Notes: generated by a model from the letters alone, not told the origin. DNA of 64,000 nt from SABI01 sp028532915 (GCA_963677225.1 OY781923.1:2542001-2606000), one strand, 5' to 3'. Counted from the stretch's first letter, positions 7,278 to 16,620 are shown. Program-made: numbers and translations.

Positions 7278-8555
7278 TTACAGTAAAGAAGAGTAACCTA
7301 ATAAGATTTTCCACAGCGGGATAACGTTTATAGTGCAATCATCTTTTTCAATCACTCTTTCTTCATCAAATGAGATCACATATAACTTTTTACATTTCCT
7401 GAACGCTGAGAATTGTATGAGAGCTTTTATTTCTCTCTCTTGTGTCTCATCATTGCTCATGGAGTAACAGACTTGCACTGCCATATCTGAATCAGGCAGA
7501 TAGAAATCTATTTCATAAGAAGTATTGTTGAAAAAGAACACAGACTCTTTCTCGAAACGTTGAACCAGGTAAAGGGCTACAAGATTTTCTAATAAGGCGG
7601 AATCCTGATGTAGAAGGAACAAGTTTAATAACCCTGTATCATAAAAATAGTATTTCGGATTCGTAATCTTCTCACTGAATTTTGAATCGATGTTCTTTAT
7701 ATCGAACACCAGAAAGGAATCTTTCATCATTTCTACATATTGAATTATTGTGTTCTTTCCTACTTTCACCTTTGAACTTTTTATCAGATTTGTCAATCTC
7801 GAGAAAGAGATCGGGTTTCTCACAGATTCTGCCAGTTTGTTCGGAATGTACCTTAAAGCATTGGTATTACTGATATCATTTCGTAAGGCTATATCACCCA
7901 GGTATATTTTTTGGAAGATATTGTTGAGATAATTTCTTTTCGATGTGATCGCGGCAATTTCAGGTAATCCACCGAAATGGAGGAATTCATTGAATTCGTA
8001 CACAAGATTAGCTTTCTTTTCTGTCGAGTATACATCTGCTTTCTCATGAGTAATATGTTTTGCTCGCAGGAATTCTTTGAAGCTAAAGGGAAACACCTCA
8101 TGAATCAGGAATCTCCCCCCTAGAGTTGTAGCGATCTCTCTGCTCAACATCTTCGCATTACTACCGGTTATATACAAAAGATATTTCGAGTCTGCCAATC
8201 GTCGAGCAAACTTCTCCCATCCTTCAATGATCTGGATTTCGTCCAAAAAGAGGATCGGTTTCGTATTGAATAGTTGGTAATGAGCTTCAAGGAGACTGTT
8301 AAAATCCTCGACTTTGAAATTTATCAGTCTTTCATCTTCAAAATTGATCAATAGAATCGAATCCCATGAGGCCCCTTTTTGGACCAGTTCACGAATTCTC
8401 TGATACAATAGATATGATTTTCCGCTTCGTCGTAATCCCACAAAAACGTAGGGCATATTCTCCTCAAGGACAATGGTCCTTTCAATACAATCGAGGGATG
8501 TTACAAGTTCTCTATTTTCAATTATGATTTGTTTGAGCAATTCTTTATCAATCAT
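7278..8555 (-). CDS. DUF4143 ATPase (AAA_14 + nuclease-like C-terminus), copy 1
   Basis: A 425-residue protein of the AAA_14/DUF4143 family. The Walker A is FVGLRRSGKSYL and the Walker B region is ILFLDEIQIIEGWE, followed by the sensor stretch YITGSNAKMLSREIATTLGGR; the DUF4143 half includes KYYFYDTGLLN and the PD-(D/E)xK-like strand FFFNNTSYEIDFYLPDSDMAVQV. These proteins are widespread and of unknown role. ATG 8555 (after GGGCGGAGATACC) is preferred to upstream in-frame starts, one of which would run through the palindrome at 8571. It is AT-rich compared with 1-7 kb. A second, divergent family member follows at 8916. Confidence 0.88.
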   Translation of the reverse strand: MIDKELLKQIIIENRELVTSLDCIERTIVLEENMPYVFVGLRRSGKSYLLYQRIRELVQKGASWDSILLINFEDERLINFKVEDFNSLLEAHYQLFNTKPILFLDEIQIIEGWEKFARRLADSKYLLYITGSNAKMLSREIATTLGGRFLIHEVFPFSFKEFLRAKHITHEKADVYSTEKKANLVYEFNEFLHFGGLPEIAAITSKRNYLNNIFQKIYLGDIALRNDISNTNALRYIPNKLAESVRNPISFSRLTNLIKSSKVKVGKNTIIQYVEMMKDSFLVFDIKNIDSKFSEKITNPKYYFYDTGLLNLFLLHQDSALLENLVALYLVQRFEKESVFFFNNTSYEIDFYLPDSDMAVQVCYSMSNDETQEREIKALIQFSAFRKCKKLYVISFDEERVIEKDDCTINVIPLWKILLGYSSLL

Positions 8556-8570
8556 GGTATCTCCGCCCTT

Positions 8571-8656
8571 TTGTTCTGTATACAAAACAATAGTAACATT
8601 ATAACGTTCTACATTCAAGACAATATATAACTTTTATTGTCCTGTATACAAAACAA
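8571..8656. promoter_or_regulatory. Two 20-bp palindromes upstream of DUF4143 copy 1
   Basis: TTGTTCTGTATACAAAACAA (8571-8590) and TTGTCCTGTATACAAAACAA (8637-8656) are near-perfect dyads centred on GTATAC, with starts 66 bases apart, about six helical turns. They share 17 identical bases in a row. They sit just upstream of the ATPase start, where an autoregulator or GntR-like protein would bind. The rest of the gap to 8915 holds no gene; a CCGCTG/CAGCGG hairpin at 8874-8896 follows the stop of copy 2 and may be a weak terminator. Confidence 0.7.
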
Positions 8657-8915
8657 TAACGACTTATCACATCTTTGCCATAACTGAATAAGTTAGCCTT
8701 GCAGTTTTTAAAAAGTCAGATTTTTAACCTATCGCTTCATACATATACGCTTTTACATAGTATTCATTGAAAACTATGTGTTCACTTGATTTCAACGGGA
8801 TAAAGGATCCTTCCCTGACCAGATCAGGAGGAATACACATCACCCCTTGCAGTTATTCACACCTTTCTCTCGACCGCTGGACGATTATAACAGCGGCGCT
8901 AATAGGAGTACACAC

Positions 8916-10244
8916 TCATAAGAACATTGTCAGATAGACAGGTAAATAGATGGTATCTTTTTGAATTTTCAGATCTTTCGTATATATTACGATTCTCTCC
9001 CTGATCCTTCCAGAATATTTCTTTGAAAACATATCTAAGGACTTATGAGTCTTATATCCTGAAGCTTTTACTTCAATAGGAGATATTTCATCTTCTTTTG
9101 CAATTAGGAAATCCACTTCATAGGTTTTCTTTTGTTTTTTATCATAATATGTGTGATAGTAAAGTTTCTTTCCATTAGAAGTCAGAATCTGTGCAACTGC
9201 ATTTTCATATATAATACCTAAACTGACAGGCAATTTGTCATTTAATAGTTTTGTATAAATAATGTTATCTGTAAAATCTTTATCCTTGAAGATCAGTGTG
9301 ACAAGCAGACCTGTATCTGCTAAATAGAGCCTGAATTTATCTTTATTGAACATATTGGACAGGCCTATATTTGGATCACTGACATTGTAAGATGTCATTA
9401 CGGTCTTTGAAGAATTAAGTTCTGATATTTCTTCTGATACGGAATCTTTTCTGTCATTAGGCAGGATACTTGAGATCTGAAAACTTGAGGAATGTTTATT
9501 CAATTCGGAGGGAACAGCATCATACAACGCTGAAATCTTTCCTTTCGAATCTATCTTATAGAAATCATCTTCATACAAATTGATTATATCCCTTTTAATC
9601 TGATCCACTGTTTCCAGATTATTACTCTCTATATATGCTTTGATTGCTTGAGGCATTCCCCCAACTAGCATATATAGCCTAAATTTTCGCATCATATTTC
9701 TGTTTTGCTCATCGCCTATAGATATTCTTTCATCAAACATTCTTTGTAAGAGTTTCGGTGTTTGTGTATCTCCTGTGGCCCATAAAAATTCTTCAAAATC
9801 CATAGGGTACATTTGAAGTTTTCGTTCTTCACTGGGGATCAAAATATCTTTTACGTTTTTTCGAATAGAGATCAGAGAGCCGGTTTCAATAAAATCATAT
9901 CTTCCATCTGCCACCAGAAGTTTTATAGACTGTCTTGCAAGAGGATTGAATTGAACCTCGTCAAATACTATCAGAGACTCTCTTGCGACTAAATTTACAC
10001 CATATTGAAGTTGTAATTGTAAAAAAAAGTAATTCAAATCAGACAAATCTTTAAACAGATTCTGAATTGCAGATGAGGCAAATGCAAAATCGATCATTAT
10101 GTAGCTCGTGTACTCTCTTTCAGCAAATTTTTTGACAATCGTTGATTTTCCGACCCGTCTTGCCCCTTCAATCAAAAGAGCCGTTCTCCCTTTCGATTCC
10201 TTTTTCCATTTTAGCAATTTAGAATAGATCTTCCTTTCAAACAT
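8916..10244 (-). CDS. DUF4143 ATPase (AAA_14 + nuclease-like C-terminus), copy 2
   Basis: A 442-residue relative of copy 1 but clearly a different subfamily. Walker A is LIEGARRVGKSTIVKKFAE, Walker B is SLIVFDEVQFNPLARQSI, then a sensor-like FIETGSLISIRKNV; the DUF4143 part has FRLYLADTGLLVTLI and the nuclease-like KTYEVDFLIAKEDEISPIEV with the V-D-F...P-I-E-V-K pattern. The opening MFERKIYSKLLKWK is typical for this subgroup. ATG 10244 follows GGGGGTTCCTT; an in-frame start at 10301 lies in the repeat region and is less likely. Very AT-rich. Cellular role unknown. Confidence 0.88.
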   Translation of the reverse strand: MFERKIYSKLLKWKKESKGRTALLIEGARRVGKSTIVKKFAEREYTSYIMIDFAFASSAIQNLFKDLSDLNYFFLQLQLQYGVNLVARESLIVFDEVQFNPLARQSIKLLVADGRYDFIETGSLISIRKNVKDILIPSEERKLQMYPMDFEEFLWATGDTQTPKLLQRMFDERISIGDEQNRNMMRKFRLYMLVGGMPQAIKAYIESNNLETVDQIKRDIINLYEDDFYKIDSKGKISALYDAVPSELNKHSSSFQISSILPNDRKDSVSEEISELNSSKTVMTSYNVSDPNIGLSNMFNKDKFRLYLADTGLLVTLIFKDKDFTDNIIYTKLLNDKLPVSLGIIYENAVAQILTSNGKKLYYHTYYDKKQKKTYEVDFLIAKEDEISPIEVKASGYKTHKSLDMFSKKYSGRIRERIVIYTKDLKIQKDTIYLPVYLTMFL

Positions 10245-10274
10245 AAGGAACCCCCAATCTTTCCCAAGTTTCAA

Positions 10275-10324
10275 CAAATACGCACTTTTCAAATATCCCA
10301 TTTACCACAAATACGCACTTTTTT
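10275..10324. repeat. 16-bp direct repeat pair upstream of DUF4143 copy 2
   Basis: ACAAATACGCACTTTT occurs at 10275-10290 and again at 10308-10323, 33 bases (three helical turns) apart, directly upstream of the second DUF4143 gene. The repeats are not palindromic and differ from those before copy 1. They are plausible binding sites for a regulator, perhaps the gene's own product. Confidence 0.75.
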
Positions 10325-10410
10325 AAACTGTTTTTTTCGGGTAAGAATCTATCCCTTTGTGTCTGCTTTTATAATAGCATCTCTATCATTGATTACATGA
10401 AAGTGATAAG

Positions 10411-10436
10411 GCCTGACGTTCTCCTTCACGTCAGGC
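10411..10436 (-). terminator. Probable terminator of the redox operon
   Basis: GCCTGACGT (10411-10419) pairs perfectly with ACGTCAGGC (10428-10436) around an 8-base loop. Leftward it is followed by CTTATCACTTTC, a poor T-tract, so termination may be partial. It lies ~60 bases past the msrB-msrA stop. Confidence 0.5.
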
Positions 10437-10493
10437 TCTATCTGTGTCTTTCTACATTTACGTGTGCAATAATATTTATTGAACTCTCGGAGA

Positions 10494-11750
10494 TCACTTC
10501 ATTTCATTGATTTTAGTCAGTTGATTCACTTTCTCAAAGGTTCCGCTATTATTCACTGCAAGCAGCTCCGGGTAGGTTTCGTTCAAGTCTTCCAACTTGG
10601 GAATATCCCACTGGGTGATATATGGATGCTCTGTGTTATTGATCAAGAAGTCCTGATGATAATCTTCTGCTGGATAAAAGGCCTTGAGTTCAATGACTCT
10701 AGTGACGATCTCATCATCAAATATTTGAGCTTCGGTCAGGTCTTCTATATATTGCTCTGCTTCTCTTTCCTGCTGTTCATCAGTGAAGAAGATCGCTGAT
10801 CTATATTGGCGACCTCTGTCCGGGCCCTGATAATTCAGCTGAGTCGGATCATGTGCGACCGTGAAGAAGACTTCAAGCAGCGTTTCATAATCGATAAGGG
10901 TTGGATCATAAAGTATCCTTACGGCCTCGGCGTGATTCGTCTTTCCTGATGAAACCTGATAGTACGTGGCCGACTCTTCTGTCCCCCCGCTGTACCCTGA
11001 TTCGACATGAACCACTCCATGAAGCTGCTCGAATACTGCTTCTACACCCCAGAAACATCCGCCTGCAAAGACTGCTGTTTCAAGCTCTTCGTTGTCATAC
11101 AGTTCTTTCCAATCGGGAAGCTCTTCTCTGATGACAAGACGTGAACTCTCTTCACCGAACAGATAGAGAAATTTCCCGTACCCTTCTTTTACCAGATCAT
11201 CTTTGGGGATGAACTTGAGAGATGCCGAATTGATGCAGTAGCGAAGTCCTGTCGGATCGGGTCCGTCCGAGAACACGTGACCGAGATGGGAATCACCGAA
11301 ATAGCTCCTTACCTCGGTTCTTTTCATACCATATGAAGTATCAATAATCTCTACGATATTCCCGGAGGATAACGGCCTTGTGAAAGACGGCCATCCCGTA
11401 CCTGATGTGAATTTGTCGGTGGAACTGAATAGTGGTTCACCGGATACGATATCTACATAGAGACCCTCTTCTTTATTATCCCAGAACTCATTATTGAAGG
11501 CAGGTTCGGTGCCTTCATGCTGTGTTACATCATACTGCATCTGGGTCAGTCGTTCATGCAGTTGTTCATCTGACAGTTTCTCCCATGTTCCCTCTTCATA
11601 GCCGACAGGGAGGAAGGGGTCAGTCTCCTCAATGGAAAATGATGTTGTCTTCTCATATGATTCCTGATTTCCCCGTGATATCAGAATTAGTGGTATAAAG
11701 ATCAGGAATACTAATACGATAAGCACATATTTTATTTGATTATCTTTCAT
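10494..11750 (-). CDS. msrBA: Fused peptide methionine sulfoxide reductase MsrB-MsrA, membrane-anchored
   Basis: A 418-residue bifunctional enzyme reducing both R- and S-methionine sulfoxide. An N-terminal helix (residues ~8-25) exports or anchors it. The MsrB domain (~55-185) shows TGWPSF, GHVFSDGPDPTGLRYC and active Cys172 in RYCINSASLKF. The MsrA domain (~222-395) has AGGCFWGVE with active Cys232, GYSGG, and YHQDF. The two zinc C-x-x-C pairs of many MsrB enzymes are absent (GLYVDIVSGEPLF in their place). Domain order B then A is the reverse of the commonest fusion. It follows DipZ and a thioredoxin-like protein, which should supply electrons. GGAG lies before ATG 11750. Confidence 0.92.
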   Translation of the reverse strand: MKDNQIKYVLIVLVFLIFIPLILISRGNQESYEKTTSFSIEETDPFLPVGYEEGTWEKLSDEQLHERLTQMQYDVTQHEGTEPAFNNEFWDNKEEGLYVDIVSGEPLFSSTDKFTSGTGWPSFTRPLSSGNIVEIIDTSYGMKRTEVRSYFGDSHLGHVFSDGPDPTGLRYCINSASLKFIPKDDLVKEGYGKFLYLFGEESSRLVIREELPDWKELYDNEELETAVFAGGCFWGVEAVFEQLHGVVHVESGYSGGTEESATYYQVSSGKTNHAEAVRILYDPTLIDYETLLEVFFTVAHDPTQLNYQGPDRGRQYRSAIFFTDEQQEREAEQYIEDLTEAQIFDDEIVTRVIELKAFYPAEDYHQDFLINNTEHPYITQWDIPKLEDLNETYPELLAVNNSGTFEKVNQLTKINEMK

Positions 11751-11781
11751 AATATTGACTCCGATAGTCTTTTTGACTTTT

Positions 11782-11838
11782 GACAGAAAATCTGTCTACA
11801 GGCTATTGAACGGATCCATATTGCATGAATCTGTTCAA
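11782..11838 (-). other. Two stem-loops between dipZ and msrBA
   Basis: GACAGA-AAA-TCTGTC (11782-11796) is a perfect short dyad. TTGAACGGAT (11806-11815) pairs with ATCTGTTCAA (11829-11838) with one wobble and overlaps the dipZ stop codon. Neither has a T-run, so they look like mRNA-processing or stabilising hairpins within the operon rather than terminators. Confidence 0.45.
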
Positions 11839-13547
11839 CCGAAGGTGAATGTGAACAGTCTCAGGTGACCTGAAATCTTAAGTTTCAGGAATTTTTCATC
11901 CGAATCATCGAAACTTGCCAGATGGTACAATCTGCTGCTGCCAGGTGTGAGCACACCGTCGGTCACATCAGGGGTGTCCTGCGGTTTGTTCCCATCTATT
12001 TCAACTGTGACGACACTCTTATCATCTCTGGGTTCGATGACGATAAAAAGGTCTTTTCCCTCGAAGCGGAGCTCCAATTCCCCATCTCCGTCGATTTCGA
12101 TAAAATCATTTCTGATGATCCACCTGCCGTCTAACGTCCACTCGCCTTCTTTGAGATCTTCTTCTTTCTCGAAAGAGGTGAGAACATCTATCTCATCACT
12201 TTTTCCGGAAATAAAATTCTTTGACCTTGAGTATCCCAGATAGATTTCAGCAGTACGTTGTCCCATAGTATCGCCGGATGTTTTCGTATCATTTTCAGTT
12301 TCCAGTTCAGCCCCGTTCTCCTTCAGAAGGGTCCGTATCACCTGCTCTCCCTCTTCATATCCACCTTCACCGAAATGGAAGTACCTGATCTCTCCGTTGC
12401 CGTCAATGAAGAATTGAGCCGGCCAATACCGGTTGTTGTAGGCATTCCATTGAGAGAAATCGTTATCGAGGACAACCGGCCAGGTTATATTCAATTCTTC
12501 GATTGCCTTTGAGACATTTTCGACATTCCTTTCGAAAGGGAATTCCGGTGAATGAACCGCGATGATCTCAAACCCATACTTCTCATATGTGTCGTACAAT
12601 TCTCTGAGGTGAGGAATCGTTCTCACACAGTTGATACAGCTGTAGGTCCAAAAATCCAACAGGACAACCTTACCTTCCAGATCCTCCATCGAAAAAGGTT
12701 GTCCGGTGTTCAGCCAGGGACCTTCAGCGATGAGCTTTGGCGCTTTCCCGTAATTCGAAACCCGGGCCGATTGAGGAGCATTTGACCAGTCGAACCCATC
12801 ACTCATTCCATTGCGGTCATTCAGGGCTTTCTGTACCAGCTCCCCCTGTTCGAAGCGGGTCAACCCTGTTCCGTAATTAGGAAATACATCCAGAATGAAT
12901 GTTTGGAAACTACGATCGGCACCGAAGCCGATCATCAGCCCTGCAGCAATCATGACAGCTCCGAAGAAACGTTGAATATCTTTAGTCTTCTCTGTGATCT
13001 TCGGAAAACGATTCAAAAGCTTCCGGCCGCCGGCCATGATGGCGAACATAGGGAGTGCAGTACCTAATGAGTAGGCTGCAACAATGATCACCGCCCCTCC
13101 ATCTATCTGCTGACTTACGGCCAAAGTGATTATGGAGGCCATGATCGGACCTACGCAGGGTGTCCAGACCAGGCCGAGACTGAAGCCGGTCATTACTCCT
13201 CCGAAGAAACCTTCACGTTTTGCAGAACCTTTCGTACGTGCAACTTTTGATAGGAGGACCTCTAAGGCAAGCTGCAGTCTAGGGATCATCAAAATAATTC
13301 CGAAAGTTATGATGATCACTACCGCAACGATTCGCAGGGCTTCAGCAGATATTGAAAGTGTTTGAACCAGGGCGGAAAGAGTCAATGTGAACAGACTGAA
13401 ACTGAAGATGAATCCTGTGACGATACCTGCAGGTTTGCGCTTGCCCCCTACCGTCCCCGAAAGGACGATAGGGAGTACAGGAAGAATACAGGGTGATAGT
13501 ATCGTCACTATACCTGATAAGAAAGCGAAAAAAGCAAGTACCATCAT
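11835..13547 (-). CDS. dipZ: DipZ: CcdA-type membrane domain fused to periplasmic thioredoxin domain
   Basis: A 570-residue electron conduit moving reducing equivalents from cytoplasmic thioredoxin to the periplasm. Residues 1-210 are a CcdA/DsbD-beta-like membrane domain with its two cysteines in LSPCILP (C20) and WTPCVGP (C131). Residues ~270-415 are a TlpA-like thioredoxin domain with WTYSCINCVRT (C304, C307). Residues ~440-570 form a beta-rich C-terminal domain typical of DipZ (LRFEGKDLFIVIEP, then SRLYHL). The start overlaps the previous gene by four bases (ATGA), so translation is coupled. The downstream partner is MsrB-MsrA. Confidence 0.92.
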   Translation of the reverse strand: MMVLAFFAFLSGIVTILSPCILPVLPIVLSGTVGGKRKPAGIVTGFIFSFSLFTLTLSALVQTLSISAEALRIVAVVIIITFGIILMIPRLQLALEVLLSKVARTKGSAKREGFFGGVMTGFSLGLVWTPCVGPIMASIITLAVSQQIDGGAVIIVAAYSLGTALPMFAIMAGGRKLLNRFPKITEKTKDIQRFFGAVMIAAGLMIGFGADRSFQTFILDVFPNYGTGLTRFEQGELVQKALNDRNGMSDGFDWSNAPQSARVSNYGKAPKLIAEGPWLNTGQPFSMEDLEGKVVLLDFWTYSCINCVRTIPHLRELYDTYEKYGFEIIAVHSPEFPFERNVENVSKAIEELNITWPVVLDNDFSQWNAYNNRYWPAQFFIDGNGEIRYFHFGEGGYEEGEQVIRTLLKENGAELETENDTKTSGDTMGQRTAEIYLGYSRSKNFISGKSDEIDVLTSFEKEEDLKEGEWTLDGRWIIRNDFIEIDGDGELELRFEGKDLFIVIEPRDDKSVVTVEIDGNKPQDTPDVTDGVLTPGSSRLYHLASFDDSDEKFLKLKISGHLRLFTFTFG

Positions 13548-14002
13548 GAGCCGTCCTTTACATTTGAAAGCAGGCTGTCAGTGGCTCCGCCATTCCATTT
13601 GATTATGGCTTCCCCGTTTTCATCTATCTGTACAAAGGTATGCTGATAGGAAACTCCATACTTTTTCTGAAGATCATCTGAATTGTCATAATCGACCAAT
13701 ATGATGTTGATATGCTTAAGTTCATCCTGCCGTTCGTTGAATTCTTCGCGTGCACTTCTGCAGGTCGGACACCAAGAAGCATAGAAGAAAAGTACTGTAG
13801 GCGCCTCCGAAGCGATCATTTTCGCCTGTTCCAGGTTCTGATAATCTATGAAAGGCTCTGCAGTTGTATTCATGGTCTGCCCGTCCTGTACCATCATCAT
13901 CATGGCATTCTCAGGCTCCGGGGCCGATTCCTTCTTTCCCCCTGAAAAAAGAGGGGAACTGATTGCTAATACTATAATTATTGATATGGTTAACGTTTTC
14001 AT
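13544..14002 (-). CDS. Exported thioredoxin-like protein
   Basis: A 152-residue secreted thioredoxin-fold protein. A signal peptide (residues 1-~20) is followed by SGGKKESAPE, the spirochaete-style exported start without a lipobox cysteine. The active site is FYASWCPTCRSA (C78, C81), and the cis-proline position is replaced near YQHTFVQID. It ends with the common thioredoxin helix. It probably shuttles electrons between DipZ and MsrB-MsrA in the periplasm. A possible promoter (TTACCT, 16 bases, GATAAT with a TG extension) lies in the 68-base gap before it, and direct GTAA repeats there could bind the upstream response regulator. The stop overlaps dipZ. Confidence 0.85.
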   Translation of the reverse strand: MKTLTISIIIVLAISSPLFSGGKKESAPEPENAMMMMVQDGQTMNTTAEPFIDYQNLEQAKMIASEAPTVLFFYASWCPTCRSAREEFNERQDELKHINIILVDYDNSDDLQKKYGVSYQHTFVQIDENGEAIIKWNGGATDSLLSNVKDGS

Positions 14003-14070
14003 CCCGTTACCTCCTGAGCCAAAGGTAAGGGGAAATTATCACAAGAGTGTAACAGAAGGTAAAAGAAAGA

Positions 14071-15531
14071 TTAACTTATCAAAGGAAGGGTGATGGTGAA
14101 TATTGCACCACCTTCGAAGGAGTTTCCCGCTTCTATAGTGCCGCCGTGAAGTTCGACTACCTCTTTTGCGATAGCAAGACCAAGTCCCGTACTCCGGGTT
14201 TTTCTGTTCCTGCTTTTGTCCGCGCGATAGAATCGCTCAAATACGTGAGGCAGATTATCTGACGGGATTCCCGGTCCGCTGTCTGAGACCGATATGGAAT
14301 AGATGTTGTCATCAAAAGACAGATCAACGCTTACCGTCCCTCCTTCAGGAGTATGTTCGATTGCATTTCCTATGATATTTGTGACTGCGCGTTCGAACAG
14401 ACCTATGTCTCCCTTATACGGAGGAAGGTTCGGATCCGGTTCATAATTGATGGTTATCGAGGACGAGTCTGACTGTCCCCGCATCTTCAACACAACATCC
14501 TGCAGCAGTTCCGCCGGAGAGAACTCTAATTCTTCTAGGACTATCTGACCTGATTCGAACCGTGCCAGATCAAGCAATTCTTCCACCAGCCGCTGGAATC
14601 CCGCGACATTACGCAGGGCGATCTCCACATATTCCCGTTTCTCGCTTTCCGGAATGTTGTTTTCTTCAAGCAGGAGGGTCTCGAGATGACCTCTGATGGA
14701 AGTCAGAGGACTTCTCAGATCATGTGAAATATTTGCTATGAGGCGGCTTCTCTGATGATCGGCTTCAGTCAGTTTCTGAATACCTTCTTCTATTGATTTT
14801 GCCATCTCATTGAAAGTAGCCCCCAATTGAGCGAGCTCATCATTTCCTTTGATCTCTACCCTGTGATCATACCTTCCTTCTTTAAAGATCTGCACATCTC
14901 CGGTGAGTTTTCTTAACCGGTTGGTAAGGATGAAAAATAAAAAGAATCCTGCAATGAGAGTGAATAGAAGAGCTATCAGAAATGTCGATAATCCTGATCG
15001 CAGATAATAGTTTGATTTGACCATTGCGAGAGAAGTATCGAACCCCTGTCCTCTCAAGATCACATAAACCCAGCCGGGTTCTCCGTTGATCTGCATAGGG
15101 GCGGCGGAAAAAGGTTTTTTCTCATTCTCTGTTCTCGGATCATCTCCCAAAATGGAATCATAACCCCCGCTTTGCTGGAAAATCACAAGCGGTTCAGGGT
15201 CGATACGATCTCTTGTGATCGTCTTCCCTTCACCTGCGAAATAACTGAGTATGAGACCATCAAAGTCAAGCAGATAGATCTCAACATTGGGATTGAGAAC
15301 CATCATGTAATGTATGGCATCCTTAATCTCCTCCCCTGCCGGGTCTTGTGATAGTATGGCTGACAACTCTTCGGAGATGCTGGTGGCATACTCTCTGTTC
15401 AATAACTGATCGACTTCATCAAAAAGGTGGGTGGAAGCGTCGAATGCAATGAACAAAGTTACCCCGCCGAGGATGAAAACAAGAAGAAGAAAGAGTATTG
15501 ATAACCTTGCATAGAACGAACGGAATATCAT
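14071..15531 (-). CDS. Sensor histidine kinase with extracytoplasmic sensor and HAMP
   Basis: A 486-residue membrane kinase. Helix 1 (about 8-32), a ~150-residue extracytoplasmic sensor, helix 2 (about 180-202), HAMP (to ~255), then the dimerisation box ANISHDLRSPLTSIRGH with phospho-acceptor H270, N-box NIIGNAIEHTPEGG, G1 DSGPGIP, and G2 STGLGLAIAKEVVELHGG. The sensor has no cysteine pair that would make it an obvious redox switch; it might sense methionine oxidation or envelope stress. It overlaps the regulator gene by four bases and precedes the thioredoxin-DipZ-Msr genes, which are its probable targets. Confidence 0.92.
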   Translation of the reverse strand: MIFRSFYARLSILFLLLVFILGGVTLFIAFDASTHLFDEVDQLLNREYATSISEELSAILSQDPAGEEIKDAIHYMMVLNPNVEIYLLDFDGLILSYFAGEGKTITRDRIDPEPLVIFQQSGGYDSILGDDPRTENEKKPFSAAPMQINGEPGWVYVILRGQGFDTSLAMVKSNYYLRSGLSTFLIALLFTLIAGFFLFFILTNRLRKLTGDVQIFKEGRYDHRVEIKGNDELAQLGATFNEMAKSIEEGIQKLTEADHQRSRLIANISHDLRSPLTSIRGHLETLLLEENNIPESEKREYVEIALRNVAGFQRLVEELLDLARFESGQIVLEELEFSPAELLQDVVLKMRGQSDSSSITINYEPDPNLPPYKGDIGLFERAVTNIIGNAIEHTPEGGTVSVDLSFDDNIYSISVSDSGPGIPSDNLPHVFERFYRADKSRNRKTRSTGLGLAIAKEVVELHGGTIEAGNSFEGGAIFTITLPLIS

Positions 15532-16256
15532 AAGAGGTCCGCCTCTTGTGTGAATTTATATCCCAGCCCCCACACGGTCAGCAGATATTTCGGTTTGGAA
15601 GGGTCTGTTTCAAGTTTGTTCCTCAGTCTGTTTATATGAGTATTTACAGTATGTTCATATCCTTCGAAATTGTACCCCCAGACTGCACGTAAAAGATCTG
15701 ACCGGCTGAAGACCCTCCCGGGATTTCTGGCAAAGAGATCAAGTAGTTCAAATTCCTTCATGGTCAGATTAAGTACTTTATCTCCGACATTGACCTGATG
15801 CTTTGCATAATCTACGACGAGGTCTCCGAAGTGGAGCATCTCTTCTGTTTCTGCATCACTCTCGCCGACGGGTTTTCCCGCCCGGCGGATAAGGGCCCCG
15901 ACTCTGGCCATCAACTCTCTCATGCTGAAAGGTTTCTTCATATAATCATCAGCACCGAGTTCCAGACTTAAAACCAGATCGATCTCATCGATCTTCGCTG
16001 TCAGCATAAGAATTGGCGTGTTGATGTTTTCCTCCCTCAGTCTTCTGCAGATACTTATACCATCGAGTCCCGGAAGCATGATATCGAGAATAATGAGATC
16101 GAACTTTCCTGATTTTGATCGTTCCAGACCAAAGATCCCGTCATGAACCTGTTCAGTTTTGATGCCGTTACTCTCCAGATTTACCGCAACGACATTGGCG
16201 ATCTCGATATCGTCTTCAATAATAAGGACCTGCTTCACCGCCTTCTGGTCTGTCAT
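15528..16256 (-). CDS. OmpR/PhoB-family response regulator
   Basis: A 242-residue two-domain regulator. The receiver domain has the acidic pocket IIEDDIEIA, phospho-acceptor in LIILDIMLPGLDG (D58 from this start; numbering shifts by two with the alternative start), the switch threonine in ILMLTAK, and Lys in DYMKKPFSMREL. The C-terminal winged helix ends with YEHTVNTHINRLRNKLE. ATG 16256 lies five bases after GAGAGG; a GTG two codons upstream at 16262 overlaps that site. It is the first gene of the redox operon and is translationally coupled to the kinase. Confidence 0.93.
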   Translation of the reverse strand: MTDQKAVKQVLIIEDDIEIANVVAVNLESNGIKTEQVHDGIFGLERSKSGKFDLIILDIMLPGLDGISICRRLREENINTPILMLTAKIDEIDLVLSLELGADDYMKKPFSMRELMARVGALIRRAGKPVGESDAETEEMLHFGDLVVDYAKHQVNVGDKVLNLTMKEFELLDLFARNPGRVFSRSDLLRAVWGYNFEGYEHTVNTHINRLRNKLETDPSKPKYLLTVWGLGYKFTQEADLL

Positions 16257-16620
16257 CAGCACCTCTCTTACTCAAAAGATAGTGTAATCTCTTAATATCG
16301 GTCAACTTAAAATCTCTCCAAATTTCATTTCCCTGATTATAAAGTGTTCAGCCCCAATGAAGAAAACTATGAATTCATTCTCGTCCCTTGCCTACTCATA
16401 AAAAGCTCGGCCGTCATGCAGGAATAAAAGTTCATACTTGAAAGTCTGCTGCAGGAAAGGTCATGGCAACAGTAGACAGATAAATGATCTCCAAACATTC
16501 AGAAAGCTTCAAATCCTTCATCAGTTGAATTGCTGTTGGTGTCTGCCTTAAACAACCTCAAGATGGGCGAATATTTCAGTTGTAATCCTTTGTATACAAG
16601 CCTACAACGTTAAAAATTAG
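16257..16620. other. Intergenic stretch between the response regulator and D-serine dehydratase
   Basis: No supported gene. It must contain the promoter of the two-component operon at its left end. TTGTATACAA (16590-16599) is a perfect palindrome sharing the TGTATACA core of the dyads at 8571 and 8637. A short leftward frame around 16440-16530 is protein-like but unrecognised. Confidence 0.4.
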
